The notes: generated from the sequence alone by a model not told the origin. A DNA stretch of 64,000 bases from Verrucomicrobiaceae bacterium (GCA_947458455.1 CANGYJ010000017.1:1-64000); one strand, 5' to 3'. Counted from the first letter of the stretch, positions 25,736 through 35,399 are shown. Program-made: numbers and translations.

Positions 25736-28242
25736 GGGAACATAACGGCCTCATCGGTGACGGCCTTGCGCTCCGCATGCGCCCGGAAGATGAGCGCCAC
25801 GAGCAAAAGCGTGGCCAGCGAGCTCAGCGGCATCAAAATGGCGGCGAGCAGCGGGCTGAGATGACCCATGAGGCCCATGATGGCGGTGACGATATTGTAA
25901 GAGACTGAGAAGGCGAAGACGGCACGCACGGCGAGGCGATGCGTGGCGGCGATGTCGAGCAGGCTGCTCATGAAGCGCATGCTGTGACCGAGGAAGTAGA
26001 AGTCTGCCTTGTGCTCCAGGAAGCTGCGACCGGTGACCGGACTGCCCGCACAGGATGCGGCATCGAAGGCGAGGCTGTCATTGGCTCCATCGCCAATGTA
26101 CAGCGTGCCGTGCGGATCATGCGCAGTGATCCACGCGGCTTTTTCATCGGGCGTGAGGCTGTGGTGCCATTGGTCGCGTTGCAGGCCCAGTTGAGCAGCG
26201 ATGTCGGCCACTTTGGGTTCGCGGTCGCCACTGAGGATGCGGATGCGAAGGCCGCGCTTGCCGAGGGCGTTGACTTCATCGCTGGTCTCGCCTCGCAAGG
26301 CATCATGGAAGCGGAAGGCGGCAAGGAGTTGCGGCTGGGCAGGCCCCTCACCCCGCCCTCTCCCCGGAAGGTCATCAAGAGGATAGTGAAGCGTCGTGCC
26401 GGGGAGAGGGAGGTTAGCTTCGCTCGGCACCATGGCCTGGTCCCTCTCCCCTGCATTGCCATCACGCTGGCTGGAAAGGCTCGCTACAGGGGAGAGGTTA
26501 GGTGAGGGGACAGCCTGCCGCGTGAAGACCGCATCAGCGGAACCATCGTTCGAGCGACTCAAGGCCCACACGATGCCGTGTTGCTCAAAGTGTAGTCCGT
26601 GGCCGGGTGTTTCGATGACTTCCAAATCCAGCAGGCGATCCGGCGTGCCGCCGAGAGCATCGAACAAGCTGCGGCTGACGGGATGGAGATTTCCACTGGT
26701 GAGGTGTCGCAAAGCCTGACGGGCATTTTCATCGAGCGAGGCGAGCGATTCGGGATTCACGAGCACGGGATTTTCCAAGGTGAGCGTACCCGTCTTATCA
26801 AAGACGATCTGACGCACTCGTGTGAGCTTTTTCCAAAGGCCGAGCGTGCGAACAAAGACGCCGTGACCTTCCGCCCGGCTCGCGGCGATGTCATCGGCCA
26901 GCGGTGCCGCCACGCCAAGAGCGCAGGGGCACGAGACGACGAAGACAGAGATCATGACCTGCATGGCCTTGGTCCACTCGCCCGTGTGCTGCCACCACCA
27001 GATGCCGCCGATGACGCCCGCGAGCACGACGATGATCAAATAACCACGCAGCAGCTTTTCGAGACGCAGATCGCGATTTTCGCCGCCGCGGCGTGCTTCA
27101 AGGAGTTCGTGCAGCGTGGAGTCTTTCCAGGCTTCGAGGGCGATGGCATTCAGCGTGCGCGTTCCGGCATTGAGAGCACCGGAAGGCAGCAATTGGCCGC
27201 TGGAGCGAGCACAGGCATCGCTTTCGCCATTGATCCATTCGAGGCTGATGCTGGCGTGCGGGTCTTCGAGCTTCGCGGCGACGGGGATGGCCTGGCCGGG
27301 CTTCACGGTGAAGGTTTCACCAGCCTTCAGAGCCTCCAGCGCATCCGCTTCGGGAATGGAAGGATCACGCACGAGGCGGCGGCGGTTGCGGGCGACGGCC
27401 ATCTGCTGCACGAGACGACCGCCAAGCATCAGGAAGATGAACATGGCGACGAAGTCGAAGTATTTGAGCCCCTGCTCACCGCTCATCCAGCCGATGATCG
27501 AACCCGCGTAAGCTGCGAGAATGCCGAGCGTGATCGGTGTGTCGATGTGCAGCACACCCGCCCGCAGCGCATGCCAGGCCCTCAGAGCGAAGTAGCTGCC
27601 GCCGATGAACAAGGCCAGCGTGGCCGAAGCGGCGGCGACGAGGTCAAACCACCGCGCAAAGGGGAAATCGGCTGGCATGCCAAAGTAAGACGGCAGCGAG
27701 AAGGCCATCGCATTCATCGCGAAGGCTCCGCAAAGACCAGTGCGGCGTTCGAGGCTGTTGTCCGTGGCTGTTCCGGCATCCGCACGCGGCACGCCGAGCA
27801 GGTAGCCGAAGCGCTGAAGCTCGCGGGCAAACTCGACGGGCTGAAACTGCCCCGGCTGCCACGCCATGCGGATCTCGCCACGAGAAATATCTACCGAGAC
27901 CTGCGTACCGCCCATTTTGGCAAAGATTCGCTCGATGAGCCAGATGCAAGCCATGCACGAAAGGCCCTGGATGGAGACGCTCAGCCCAGCGGCCACGTGT
28001 TGATCTGCTCGTTGAGACTCGGCGGCAAAGGTGGAGGACTCCAGCCAGCCGTAGTCCTGCTGTCGCATGGCCTGCGGCGATACCGGCGGGAGGTTTTGGC
28101 CGCCTTTGAGATCGTAGAACTGCTCCAGGCCCTCCTGCTGAAGCATGTCGTGAACGTAGTGGCATCCGGCGCAGCAAAAGCTATCGCTCCGGGATGAGGG
28201 CACAGGGGTGCCGCAGTGTTGGCATGTCGCGCGTGAAGACAT
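25708..28242 (-). CDS. CcoI/FixI-type copper P1B-ATPase
   Basis: An 844-residue heavy-metal P-type ATPase. An N-terminal Cys-rich zinc-ribbon-like metal domain (CQHCGTPVPS...FCCAGCHYVHDML) and an HMA domain with GLSCMACIWLIER come first. TM bundles follow, then SCPCALGVA (Cys438-Pro-Cys440), the phosphorylation site FDKTGTLT (Asp482), and the GDGANDS hinge. The layout matches ATPases that load copper into cbb3 oxidase. Residues about 578-633 are encoded by a palindromic element (26344-26509) inserted in the nucleotide-binding domain without breaking the frame. Start ATG at 28242; an upstream frame extension of 27 residues is less likely. Confidence 0.92.
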   Translation of the reverse strand: MSSRATCQHCGTPVPSSRSDSFCCAGCHYVHDMLQQEGLEQFYDLKGGQNLPPVSPQAMRQQDYGWLESSTFAAESQRADQHVAAGLSVSIQGLSCMACIWLIERIFAKMGGTQVSVDISRGEIRMAWQPGQFQPVEFARELQRFGYLLGVPRADAGTATDNSLERRTGLCGAFAMNAMAFSLPSYFGMPADFPFARWFDLVAAASATLALFIGGSYFALRAWHALRAGVLHIDTPITLGILAAYAGSIIGWMSGEQGLKYFDFVAMFIFLMLGGRLVQQMAVARNRRRLVRDPSIPEADALEALKAGETFTVKPGQAIPVAAKLEDPHASISLEWINGESDACARSSGQLLPSGALNAGTRTLNAIALEAWKDSTLHELLEARRGGENRDLRLEKLLRGYLIIVVLAGVIGGIWWWQHTGEWTKAMQVMISVFVVSCPCALGVAAPLADDIAASRAEGHGVFVRTLGLWKKLTRVRQIVFDKTGTLTLENPVLVNPESLASLDENARQALRHLTSGNLHPVSRSLFDALGGTPDRLLDLEVIETPGHGLHFEQHGIVWALSRSNDGSADAVFTRQAVPSPNLSPVASLSSQRDGNAGERDQAMVPSEANLPLPGTTLHYPLDDLPGRGRGEGPAQPQLLAAFRFHDALRGETSDEVNALGKRGLRIRILSGDREPKVADIAAQLGLQRDQWHHSLTPDEKAAWITAHDPHGTLYIGDGANDSLAFDAASCAGSPVTGRSFLEHKADFYFLGHSMRFMSSLLDIAATHRLAVRAVFAFSVSYNIVTAIMGLMGHLSPLLAAILMPLSSLATLLLVALIFRAHAERKAVTDEAVMFPWSEPSPSS
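26344..26509. repeat. 166-bp palindromic element inside the copper ATPase gene
   Basis: The termini CCCCTCACC (26344-26352) and GGTGAGGGG (26501-26509) are perfect inverted repeats. A second pair, CCTCTCCCC (26357-26365) and GGGGAGAGG (26489-26497), lies inside them, and a third CCGGGGAGAGGGA/TCCCTCTCCCC pair (about 26399-26451) lies in the centre. The minus-strand reading frame of the ATPase passes through without a stop. It has the nested architecture of mobile palindromic elements such as BIME/RPE. Confidence 0.8.
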
Positions 28243-28319
28243 GCGGCAAGATGCCGCGTCTAGGTGATCCTGCTGCCCGGTGCTTGGCAATGAGGAGGCG
28301 GGAATTGCCCGCCGGGACC

Positions 28320-29258
28320 TCAAGCACCACGGAGACGACCTGAGGCTTCCTCAGCGAGGAAACACTGGTAGGCTTGGGCAATGCCGTCCTTCAAGAGGAT
28401 GCGTGGTTTCCAGCCGAGCGCGGTGAGGCGGGAGGTGTCGAGGAGCTTTCGCGGGGTGCCATCGGGCTTGGTGGCATCCCAGATGATCCTTCCAGGATAA
28501 CCGATGGCGCTAGCGACGAGTTCGGTGAGCTCGCGGATGCTGACATCCGTGCCGCAGCCGACGTTGACGAGATCAGGCGGATTCTCCACGGCCATGAGGA
28601 AGGCGCAGGCATCGGCGAGATCGTCCACATGCATGAATTCACGCAGCGGCGTGCCGGTGCCCCAGGCGCTGACTTCGGGAAGGCCAGCCAGCTTGGCCTC
28701 GTGAAAGCGCCGGATGAGGGCGGGCATCACATGGCTGTTCTGCGGGTGGTAGTTATCCCCCGGCCCGTAGAGATTGGTGGGCATGGCAGCGTGATAAACG
28801 ACGCCATGCTGCTTGCGATAATACTCGGTCATCTTCAGACCGGCGATCTTCGCAATGGCGTAGGCTTCATTCGTCGGCTCCAGCGCGGAGCTTAGCAGGC
28901 AGCTCTCCGGCATGGGCTGAGGGGCGTGCTTGGGATAGATGCAGGAACTGCCCAGGAAAAGCAGGCGCTTCACACCTGCCTGCCAAGCGCTGTGGATGCA
29001 GTTCGTGGCGATGGCGAGGTTCTCATACAAGAACTCGGCCGGGTAGGTGTTGTTGGCGTGAATACCCCCGACCCTGCCCGCCGCGATGATGGCGGCATCG
29101 GGCTTCTCGGCGGCAAAAAAGGCCGCGACGGCTGCCTGATTGCCGAGATCCAGTTCACGACGCGTGCGCAGCAAAAGCTCGACTCCCGGCTCGTTTTGAT
29201 AACGACGCACGAGCGCGGCTCCCGCCATGCCTGCATATCCTGCGATGAAGAGTTTCAT
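28320..29258 (-). CDS. fcl: GDP-L-fucose synthase
   Basis: A 312-residue short-chain dehydrogenase that epimerises and reduces GDP-4-keto-6-deoxymannose to GDP-L-fucose with NADPH. The Rossmann glycine loop is [16 protein letters not shown] at the N-terminus (classic variant G-x-x-G-x-x-G). Catalytic residues lie in [16 protein letters not shown] (Ser) and the Tyr-x-x-x-Lys of [39 protein letters not shown] is also typical of Fcl/WcaG. The gene ends with TGA at 28320 and lies 7 bp downstream of gmd; together they form the GDP-fucose branch. Confidence 0.95.
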   Translation of the reverse strand: MKLFIAGYAGMAGAALVRRYQNEPGVELLLRTRRELDLGNQAAVAAFFAAEKPDAAIIAAGRVGGIHANNTYPAEFLYENLAIATNCIHSAWQAGVKRLLFLGSSCIYPKHAPQPMPESCLLSSALEPTNEAYAIAKIAGLKMTEYYRKQHGVVYHAAMPTNLYGPGDNYHPQNSHVMPALIRRFHEAKLAGLPEVSAWGTGTPLREFMHVDDLADACAFLMAVENPPDLVNVGCGTDVSIRELTELVASAIGYPGRIIWDATKPDGTPRKLLDTSRLTALGWKPRILLKDGIAQAYQCFLAEEASGRLRGA

Positions 29259-29264
29259 CCTGTG

Positions 29265-30278
29265 TTAGGCAAGCGCGGCTTTGATGCGAGCCTCGTTCTT
29301 GGCAAGTTCGAGGTCGGCATCGACCATGATTTTCACGAGATCTTTGAAGAGCACTTTAGGCTCCCAGCCAAGCTGGCGCTTAGCCTTCGCGGGATCACCG
29401 ATAAGCAATTCGACCTCGGCAGGACGCTCGTAACGATTGTCATGCACGACGTACTTCTCCCAATCAAGACCAAGCAGTCCAAAGGTCTCTTCGCAGAATT
29501 CGCGGACGCTGTGCGTCTCGTTGGTGGCGACGACGTAGTCATCAGGCTTGTCCTGCTGGAGCATGAGCCACATCATCTCGACGTATTCACCGGCAAAGCC
29601 CCAATCACGTTTGGCATCTAGATTGCCGAGGTAAAGTTTGTCCTGCAGACCCATTTTAATGCGAGTGGCGGCACGGGTGATTTTGCGAGTGACGAAGGTC
29701 TCGCCACGGCGGGGGCTTTCGTGGTTGAAGAGAATGCCGTTGGAGGCATGCAGACCGTAGCTCTCGCGGTAGTTTACGGTAAGCCAGTAGGCATAGACCT
29801 TGGCGCAGCCGTAGGGTGAGCGGGGCCAGAAGGGCGTTGTCTCCGTCTGCGGCACTTCCTGCACCTTGCCGAACATTTCCGAGGAGGATGCCTGATAGAA
29901 GCGGGTCTTGTTCACGAGGCCAGCCTCGCGGATGGACTCCAGAATGCGCACCGCACCGAGGCCGTCCACATCACCGGTATATTCTGGAATGTCGAAAGAG
30001 ACCTTCACATGGGACTGGGCACCGAGATTGTAGATTTCATCTGGCTTCAGTTCATAAAGCAGCTTCACGAGATGAACGGCATCGGCGAGATCTCCGTAAT
30101 GCAACTTGAGGCGGCTGCCATCAACATGCGGGTCCTGGTAGATGTGATCGATGCGCGAGGTGTTGAAGGTGGACGACCGGCGGATGATGCCGTGAACTTC
30201 ATAGCCTTTTTTGAGAAGCAATTCGGCGAGATAGGAGCCGTCCTGGCCGGTGATGCCTGTGATGAGCGCTTTTTTCAT
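29265..30278 (-). CDS. gmd: GDP-mannose 4,6-dehydratase
   Basis: A 337-residue NADP-dependent enzyme that converts GDP-D-mannose to GDP-4-keto-6-deoxy-D-mannose. It has [65 protein letters not shown], the active-site [41 protein letters not shown], and [21 protein letters not shown]. All are diagnostic. It is first in the gmd-fcl pair, whose product is likely used for a surface polysaccharide or glycan. Confidence 0.97.
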   Translation of the reverse strand: MKKALITGITGQDGSYLAELLLKKGYEVHGIIRRSSTFNTSRIDHIYQDPHVDGSRLKLHYGDLADAVHLVKLLYELKPDEIYNLGAQSHVKVSFDIPEYTGDVDGLGAVRILESIREAGLVNKTRFYQASSSEMFGKVQEVPQTETTPFWPRSPYGCAKVYAYWLTVNYRESYGLHASNGILFNHESPRRGETFVTRKITRAATRIKMGLQDKLYLGNLDAKRDWGFAGEYVEMMWLMLQQDKPDDYVVATNETHSVREFCEETFGLLGLDWEKYVVHDNRYERPAEVELLIGDPAKAKRQLGWEPKVLFKDLVKIMVDADLELAKNEARIKAALA

Positions 30279-30498
30279 ATAGAGTGGTTCGAGGAGAGGT
30301 GACTAGCGTCTTTTTGGCTCGTTTCGAGCAGATTTTACAATTTGCAGGCATTCTTTGCAGCGTTGCCGATCAAATTAGGCCCCGATGCTGTGCTTTTCGT
30401 GTGCCAAAATGCCAACCGAAAGCTTTTGCACTGAGATTCAGAACCCTTGGCGAAAAGAATGGATTCTTCGCGGCACCGGCAAGGCTCACCCTGTAAAT

Positions 30499-30942
30499 TT
30501 AACGGTAGCCGTAGGAGAGCGCCCACATGACGCCCTCGTCCTTCTTGGACTTGAGGAAGAAGACGATCTTGTAGGTACCGGTCTTTTGCGGGTTCACGCG
30601 GATGCTGAGGGCGTGGTTGCCGAGCTTGCTATCGATCTGGATAGCATTGCCTTTTTCGTCGTAAACCTTGATGTCGAGTTCCACATCATCATTCACCGAG
30701 CCGAGCCAGAAAGCGTACTCATTTCCTTTGAAGAGCTGATGGGAGATCATGAGCTTTTGGCCGCTCTTCACCTCGCCGTTCCAGTAGTCCTCACGAACGA
30801 TGAAGCCCTGCTCCACGAAAGGCGTGGCCGCCTCCATGGTGTAATCGTGACTTTCATCGACGGTGGCGAGGGCCGGAATCGGTGCGAGGGCGAGCGCGAG
30901 GCAGGCCAGAGCGGAAAAAAAAGTAGGTCGTGTCATCTTCAT
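30499..30942 (-). CDS. secreted protein of unknown function
   Basis: A 147-residue protein. A signal peptide begins at the ATG at 30942 (MKMTRPTFFSALACLALALAPIPALA, cleaved near residue 26). The mature part has a beta-sandwich look (EQGFIVREDYWNGEVKSGQK, VELDIKVYDEKGNAI, LSIRVNPQKTGTYKIVFFLK), reminiscent of C-terminal pre-peptidase (PPC)-like carbohydrate or protein-binding modules. No family is assigned. The next upstream gene, also exported, begins 25 bp before it on the same strand, suggesting an operon. Confidence 0.65.
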   Translation of the reverse strand: MKMTRPTFFSALACLALALAPIPALATVDESHDYTMEAATPFVEQGFIVREDYWNGEVKSGQKLMISHQLFKGNEYAFWLGSVNDDVELDIKVYDEKGNAIQIDSKLGNHALSIRVNPQKTGTYKIVFFLKSKKDEGVMWALSYGYR

Positions 30943-30967
30943 CGGAATGGGAGCGAACTGGGATGAA

Positions 30968-31795
30968 TCACTTTTTGGATAGAATACCGGAGAGAAGGGT
31001 CTCGCAGGTCTTGCTGATGTCACTGATGGCATCTTTTGAGAAACCATCGACGGCTCCTTCCATCTTCTCCAGCACGCTGCCGAGGCCTTTGCGAATGGAT
31101 TTGAGCAAATCGTGCTCCTGGGCGGATTTGGGCATCTTGCTGATCGAGTTCACAAAGTGCTCAACGAGCATCGGCTGATTCAGCAACTCGGCACGGTCCG
31201 CTGAGAAATTCTTTCCGACGACGGAGGTGACCGAGGCGGTGCCACGCAGCCAGCCGCCGAGGCTGACGCACTGCGAGAGATCCATGTCCTTCATCTCTTC
31301 CATGGTGTCCTTCACGGTCTTTTGCGTTTGGTCGAACTCCTTGCGGATGGAGCGCCAATCGTTTTTGTCAGCCGCATCCAAGATAGCCTGAGAATGCGGA
31401 CGAACGGCCTTGGTGAGGCCGAGGGCGGTGGCGAGGGTGGTCACATCGCGACCTGCATCTTTAACGGCTTCTTTGTCCTCCGCCTGAACGGCGACGAAGC
31501 CCTCAGCGACGACATAGCCAAAAAGCAGCGCCAGCTTGGTGCGGTCGCTGGAGTTTGGCACCTCGAGATCACGGATCTCATGCTTCCAGTTTGGCTCGCC
31601 GAGCTTGTCGAGAACGGAGAAAACCTCACTAGGCACGGGAACGACCACATCATCGACGACCTGACCTGGGAAAGCGAGTGGATCAAACTCCTGCACGCCT
31701 GTGGTGCCCTGCGGAGCGGCCAGGGCGGTGGTGGTCAAAAGAGCGCTCGCAGCATAGACGGCAAGTCGGGGGATTGGGAAAAGCGAAGAGGTCAT
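30968..31795 (-). CDS. secreted helical protein of unknown function
   Basis: A 275-residue protein. The ATG at 31795 starts a signal-like segment (MTSSLFPIPRLAVYAASALLTTTALA). The mature protein is mostly helical and charged (KTVKDTMEEMKDMDLSQCVSLGGWL, LKSIRKGLGSVLEKMEGAVDGFSK). It has two Cys that could pair (DLSQCVSL and SKTCETLL). No domain is recognised. It precedes the PPC-like gene, with 25 bp between, so the two may act together in the periplasm. Confidence 0.6.
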   Translation of the reverse strand: MTSSLFPIPRLAVYAASALLTTTALAAPQGTTGVQEFDPLAFPGQVVDDVVVPVPSEVFSVLDKLGEPNWKHEIRDLEVPNSSDRTKLALLFGYVVAEGFVAVQAEDKEAVKDAGRDVTTLATALGLTKAVRPHSQAILDAADKNDWRSIRKEFDQTQKTVKDTMEEMKDMDLSQCVSLGGWLRGTASVTSVVGKNFSADRAELLNQPMLVEHFVNSISKMPKSAQEHDLLKSIRKGLGSVLEKMEGAVDGFSKDAISDISKTCETLLSGILSKK

Positions 31796-31875
31796 GACGT
31801 CGGATTCGGACAAGGTGAATGAAGCCGCATTCAAAGAGTGCCGCAACTGGTTTGACCACCTGCCTTTTGTGCCTG

Positions 31876-32682
31876 TCACGAAGGAAATTTCGCCATTGAA
31901 CTGCTCTTCACATAGCCGAGCACAGCAAGACTGCCGGTGAGGGGATGTCGGGCCGTGCTGGTCACGATGCCGATTTCGCATCCTTCGGCATCATGCAAGG
32001 CGTCACCCGGTGCCATTTCGCGATCCATTTCCCATGATTGAAGCTGCTTCGGCATCTTGCCGGTCGTTTTGATACGGGAAAGGATCTCCTGGCCGATGTA
32101 GCAGCCTTTGGCGAAATCCATCGCACGGGCCTCAAGGCCAGCTTCAGGTGGAAAAGTATCGCTATTCAGTTCATGCGGCCATCGAGGCACCTTTTGGATC
32201 ACGCGGAAGGTTTCGACCTCGTCGAGGCTTAAAACGGGCACGGCTGGCTCAAAGCTCTCCCCAGCCGGAAGCCACACATCCATGCCTGGCAGGCCAAAAC
32301 GCATGCTTTGAAGCCCTTCGCTCGCATGAGAGCCAAAGACATGCCAGAGCTGCCAATCGTCCGTCACATCCGTGAGTTCGACATCATCCGCCACGATGTA
32401 TTTTTCCAAGCGCATGCCCAGCGTCTCACGCAGTCCCTCTTCCGCATCGAGCCACAGCGACTCGTCTCGCGAATGAATCATCACATCGCCTGCGATGCGG
32501 CCTTTGGCATCGGTGACGCAGGCGTAGATCGTGTGACGGTCATCGGCGCGGCGCACATCATTGGTCACCTGGCCGTTTAGGTAGCGCACGCGATCTACGC
32601 CGATCAGTTTCCACTTGGAGCGGTTGGAGAGATTCACCGCCGCGCCGTGCGTGACGAGGTTTTGGAAGGTTTCAGTCTGCAT
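31876..32682 (-). CDS. ygfZ: YgfZ/GcvT-like folate-binding protein
   Basis: A 268-residue protein of the YgfZ (GcvT-related) family, which uses tetrahydrofolate and helps assembly or repair of some Fe-S enzymes, including the tRNA methylthiotransferase MiaB. The diagnostic K-G-C-Y-x-G-Q-E motif is present as KGCYIGQEILSR, with the reactive cysteine. DRVRYLNGQVTNDVR and DAKGRIAGDVMIHSRD are also typical. The ATG at 32682 is chosen; the longer frame is poorly supported. It is divergent from the AI-2E transporter gene 84 bp away. Confidence 0.9.
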   Translation of the reverse strand: MQTETFQNLVTHGAAVNLSNRSKWKLIGVDRVRYLNGQVTNDVRRADDRHTIYACVTDAKGRIAGDVMIHSRDESLWLDAEEGLRETLGMRLEKYIVADDVELTDVTDDWQLWHVFGSHASEGLQSMRFGLPGMDVWLPAGESFEPAVPVLSLDEVETFRVIQKVPRWPHELNSDTFPPEAGLEARAMDFAKGCYIGQEILSRIKTTGKMPKQLQSWEMDREMAPGDALHDAEGCEIGIVTSTARHPLTGSLAVLGYVKSSSMAKFPS

Positions 32683-32766
32683 GCAGGCATCTATTGAGCA
32701 CGAAGACACCGCCCCGCAAGCCATGGAAACTTGCGCCGCACCTCTTCTTCGCGGAAACTCGGCCAC

Positions 32767-33963
32767 ATGAGTGACTTTGGCAAAACACCCGAACAGGAAG
32801 TGGACTGGGGTAGCCGTGGCTCGCAGGTCATCGTGACTTTGGCGTGCCTCTTCATCGTGCTGGCAGGCATGAACCTGGCCGCGAATCTACTACTCCCCAT
32901 CGTGTATGCCTTCTTCCTTGCCGTGCTGAGCTATCCGCTGGCTCGCTGGCTGCGTCGGCATCGCTGGCCGATGCCGCTGGCGCTCGGCGTGACGATGTTT
33001 GTGAACCTCGCCGTCGTCGCCGGGCTCATCACCATCGCCGTGCGGCTCATGGTGAGCTTTGCGGCGGACCTGCCTCGCTATGTGAAAGGCCTCAACAGCA
33101 AGCTTGGCGAGATGGCGCTCTGGCTAGAAGGCAAAGGCGTGAGCGGCGTGAAGGCAGAAGTCGATCATCTCTTTGACTGGAACACCGTGGTGGAATGGAG
33201 CACGCAGGACAATGTCATGCGCGGCCTCGGCACGGCGCTCGGCAGCACATTTGGGGCGGTGAGCACCGTCTTCGTCGGCCTCGTCATGATTTTGCTCCTC
33301 ATGATGTTCATCCTCATGGAGGCGCACGGTACGCACTCGCGGCTACAGGCCGTGAAACTCTCTGGCGGCCCGGATTTCTCCGGCCTGATGCGCTCCGCGG
33401 ACGACATCCAAAAGTATCTCGGCGTGAAGACGCTCATCAGCGCTCTTACCGGCCTGCTGGCGGGCGTCTTATGCTGGCTCTTTGGCCTGCAATATCCGCT
33501 GCTCTGGGCCATCCTCGCCTTCGTGTTCAATTTCATCCCCGCCGTCGGCTCTACCGCAGCCTCGATCCCAGCCATCGCGGAGGCGCTGGTGCAAAACGGA
33601 CCGATGCATGCCGTCGTCGTGGCCGTGGGATATGGCGGGATCAATTTCTGCCTCGATAATTTTGTGCAGCCGCACCTCCTCGGGAACCGCTTTGGTATCT
33701 CACCGCTCGTCGTCATCCTCTCCGTCATCTTTTGGGGCTGGCTTTGGGGACCGCTGGGCATGTTCCTCGCCGTGCCGCTCACGATGGTGATGAAGGTTAT
33801 TCTCGACAACACCGAGGAATTCCGCTGGCTCTCCGTCATGATGGCGAAAAAGAAGGTGCGCCACGGCGAGGTGGAGGTGGCTGGTTATGACCTGCATCTC
33901 CATGAGGGCGAGATCATCGGCAGCGGCGCCAGCACGGAGATTCCCGGGCGACGCGAGCCGTGA
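32767..33963 (+). CDS. AI-2E/PerM-family transporter
   Basis: A 398-residue polytopic membrane protein with about eight hydrophobic segments: an N-terminal pair (VIVTLACLFIVLAGMNLAANLLLPIVYAFF), TMs from about 75-95, 160-185 and 215-265, and the C-terminal GFGISPLVVILSVIFWGWLW-type region before AVPLTMVMKVIL. The segments DNFVQPHLLGNR and FGISPLVVILSVIFWGWLWG are the most conserved in this family. Members export AI-2 or small ions; the substrate here is unknown. ATG at 32767; no operon partner. Confidence 0.87.
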   Translation: MSDFGKTPEQEVDWGSRGSQVIVTLACLFIVLAGMNLAANLLLPIVYAFFLAVLSYPLARWLRRHRWPMPLALGVTMFVNLAVVAGLITIAVRLMVSFAADLPRYVKGLNSKLGEMALWLEGKGVSGVKAEVDHLFDWNTVVEWSTQDNVMRGLGTALGSTFGAVSTVFVGLVMILLLMMFILMEAHGTHSRLQAVKLSGGPDFSGLMRSADDIQKYLGVKTLISALTGLLAGVLCWLFGLQYPLLWAILAFVFNFIPAVGSTAASIPAIAEALVQNGPMHAVVVAVGYGGINFCLDNFVQPHLLGNRFGISPLVVILSVIFWGWLWGPLGMFLAVPLTMVMKVILDNTEEFRWLSVMMAKKKVRHGEVEVAGYDLHLHEGEIIGSGASTEIPGRREP

Positions 33964-34136
33964 TTTGGAGTTCCAAAAAAAGGTCAAGGCTGCATGCTTT
34001 CACTCGATCCATTGGCTACAGAAGTTATATCAAACCGAGGTTAGTGATGTCATTCGTTTGTCTCCAGTCTTGATGTTTTCCATCGAACCTGCCAGCATCG
34101 TGCCGAGTCACCGAAATTCTCATTCAATTCACCGCC

Positions 34137-34967
34137 ATGAAGACCCGTTCGAACACCACAGCCATCGCTTCTCGCATTCTGCTCGCCCTGGGAGCCACCG
34201 CGCTCATCTCATCCTGCTCGTTGCCGCCGCGTCAGGCTTGGAGCATGATCCAGCGTGACGGCCTCTTCAATTATTGGGCTTATTCCTCCGGTCATCAGCC
34301 CAGTTTCGGACGTCCCAGCCCACCTCTTCAGCGTTCTTCTAGTCAATCCCTCGCTTACAGGCCTACCTACTCGCCTTACGGCCAGCCTCGCGTGAGCTAC
34401 ACGTCGCCTGCTCGCACTTCCTCGGCACCAGTGACGAACCGCTACGACGCTCCCTCCACCTCCCCTGCCCCAGCGCCGCAGCTTGCCCAGCCATCTTATC
34501 GTCCCAAGTCCAGCTCCTCGCCGCGTCGCAGTACCAAGCCGCGCATCGTCAAAGTCGATGACGAGCCAGTTCATAAGCCCTCCGTCGTGGAGACCGCGCC
34601 GAAAAATTCTCCCTCACCATCGACTTCAAAGCCATCCAGCAGCCCGGCTCCCAAAAAAGACCTTCCGTATGGCAATGCCGTCGCAGGACGCCCCAACATG
34701 GTGAACAGCCCTTACGCCAGCAAAGCTCAGCTCGTGGATGTGGCCGGTATGGGACCTGGGCAAACAGTGAAATGCCCTTACTCCGGAAAGCTCTTCCGCG
34801 TCCCGCCGACCCAGCAGGCCGCCAACAAGGTCGAATCCAAGCTCGATGCACCTGCACTGAAGTCCCCGGCAAAAACCGAGGACAAACCCAAATCCGAGCC
34901 CAAGAGCTCAGAAGCTCCAAAATCCGAGCCGAAGGCCGAAAGCAAGCCAGAGGAGAAAAAGCCCTGA
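34137..34967 (+). CDS. Pro/Ser-rich lipoprotein
   Basis: A 276-residue predicted lipoprotein. The signal ends at the lipobox Cys near residue 27 (ALGATALISSCSLPP). The central region is very rich in Pro, Ser, Ala and Lys. A small conserved-looking patch sits at about 205-225 (MGPGQTVKCPYSGKLFRVPP), which resembles a short zinc-ribbon-like or SPOR-like motif. The tail is Lys/Glu/Pro-rich repeats (SEPKSSEAPKSEPKAESK). Its disordered nature suggests a periplasm-spanning spacer. Function unknown. Confidence 0.65.
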   Translation: MKTRSNTTAIASRILLALGATALISSCSLPPRQAWSMIQRDGLFNYWAYSSGHQPSFGRPSPPLQRSSSQSLAYRPTYSPYGQPRVSYTSPARTSSAPVTNRYDAPSTSPAPAPQLAQPSYRPKSSSSPRRSTKPRIVKVDDEPVHKPSVVETAPKNSPSPSTSKPSSSPAPKKDLPYGNAVAGRPNMVNSPYASKAQLVDVAGMGPGQTVKCPYSGKLFRVPPTQQAANKVESKLDAPALKSPAKTEDKPKSEPKSSEAPKSEPKAESKPEEKKP

Positions 34968-35091
34968 TCCAAGCCCAGGGCCATTTAGCATCCGCTGAAC
35001 GTTTCCCAGTCTCGAATTGCCTCTTGCGCCTTCGAGGAACGGTGGAACTCTAGCCGCCCTCGAACCCAATCCATCCCTCAACAACTCAATC

Positions 35092-35334
35092 ATGGGCCAG
35101 CAACTTAACAAAATCGTCAAACGCATCCGCCGGAAGAAGTATCTCGAACGCAAAAAGGCCCTGGTTAAAGCCGGCGTGACCCGCAAAGCTCGTATTGCCA
35201 AGGCGGAGAAAACCGTGAAGAAGGCCCCCGTGAAGAAGGCCCCTGCGAAGAAGGCTGCTCCGAAGAAGGTTGAAGCTGCCGTCGAGGCCGTTGCCGCTGC
35301 GGCTCCTGCTGCCGAAGCTCCCGCCCAGGAATAG
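35092..35334 (+). CDS. small Lys/Ala-rich basic protein
   Basis: An 80-residue protein. The first half (MGQQLNKIVKRIRRKKYLER, then KKALVKAG) is a basic helix. The second is a Lys/Pro/Ala-rich tail (KKAPVKKAPAKKAAPKK) ending in Ala/Glu-rich sequence, the composition of histone H1-like and some ribosome-associated proteins. It is probably a nucleic-acid-binding protein, inferred from composition. ATG at 35092. A strong rho-independent terminator (35366-35399) follows, so it is probably transcribed alone. Confidence 0.75.
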   Translation: MGQQLNKIVKRIRRKKYLERKKALVKAGVTRKARIAKAEKTVKKAPVKKAPAKKAAPKKVEAAVEAVAAAAPAAEAPAQE

Positions 35335-35365
35335 TCCGGGTTAGGAAAAACCTTTCGCTCCATCC

Positions 35366-35399
35366 GCACCGCCCGCTTCACCGCTGGCGGTGCTTTTTT
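35366..35399 (+). terminator. rho-independent terminator
   Basis: GCACCGCC (35366-35373) pairs with GGCGGTGC (35386-35393) followed by six T residues. It lies 30 bp after the stop of the Lys/Ala-rich gene and upstream of the cobalamin riboswitch. Confidence 0.85.

Noticed and set aside
26599-28197. 532-codon plus-strand ORF opposite the copper ATPase
   Set aside because: Antisense of a protein with clear P-type ATPase motifs.
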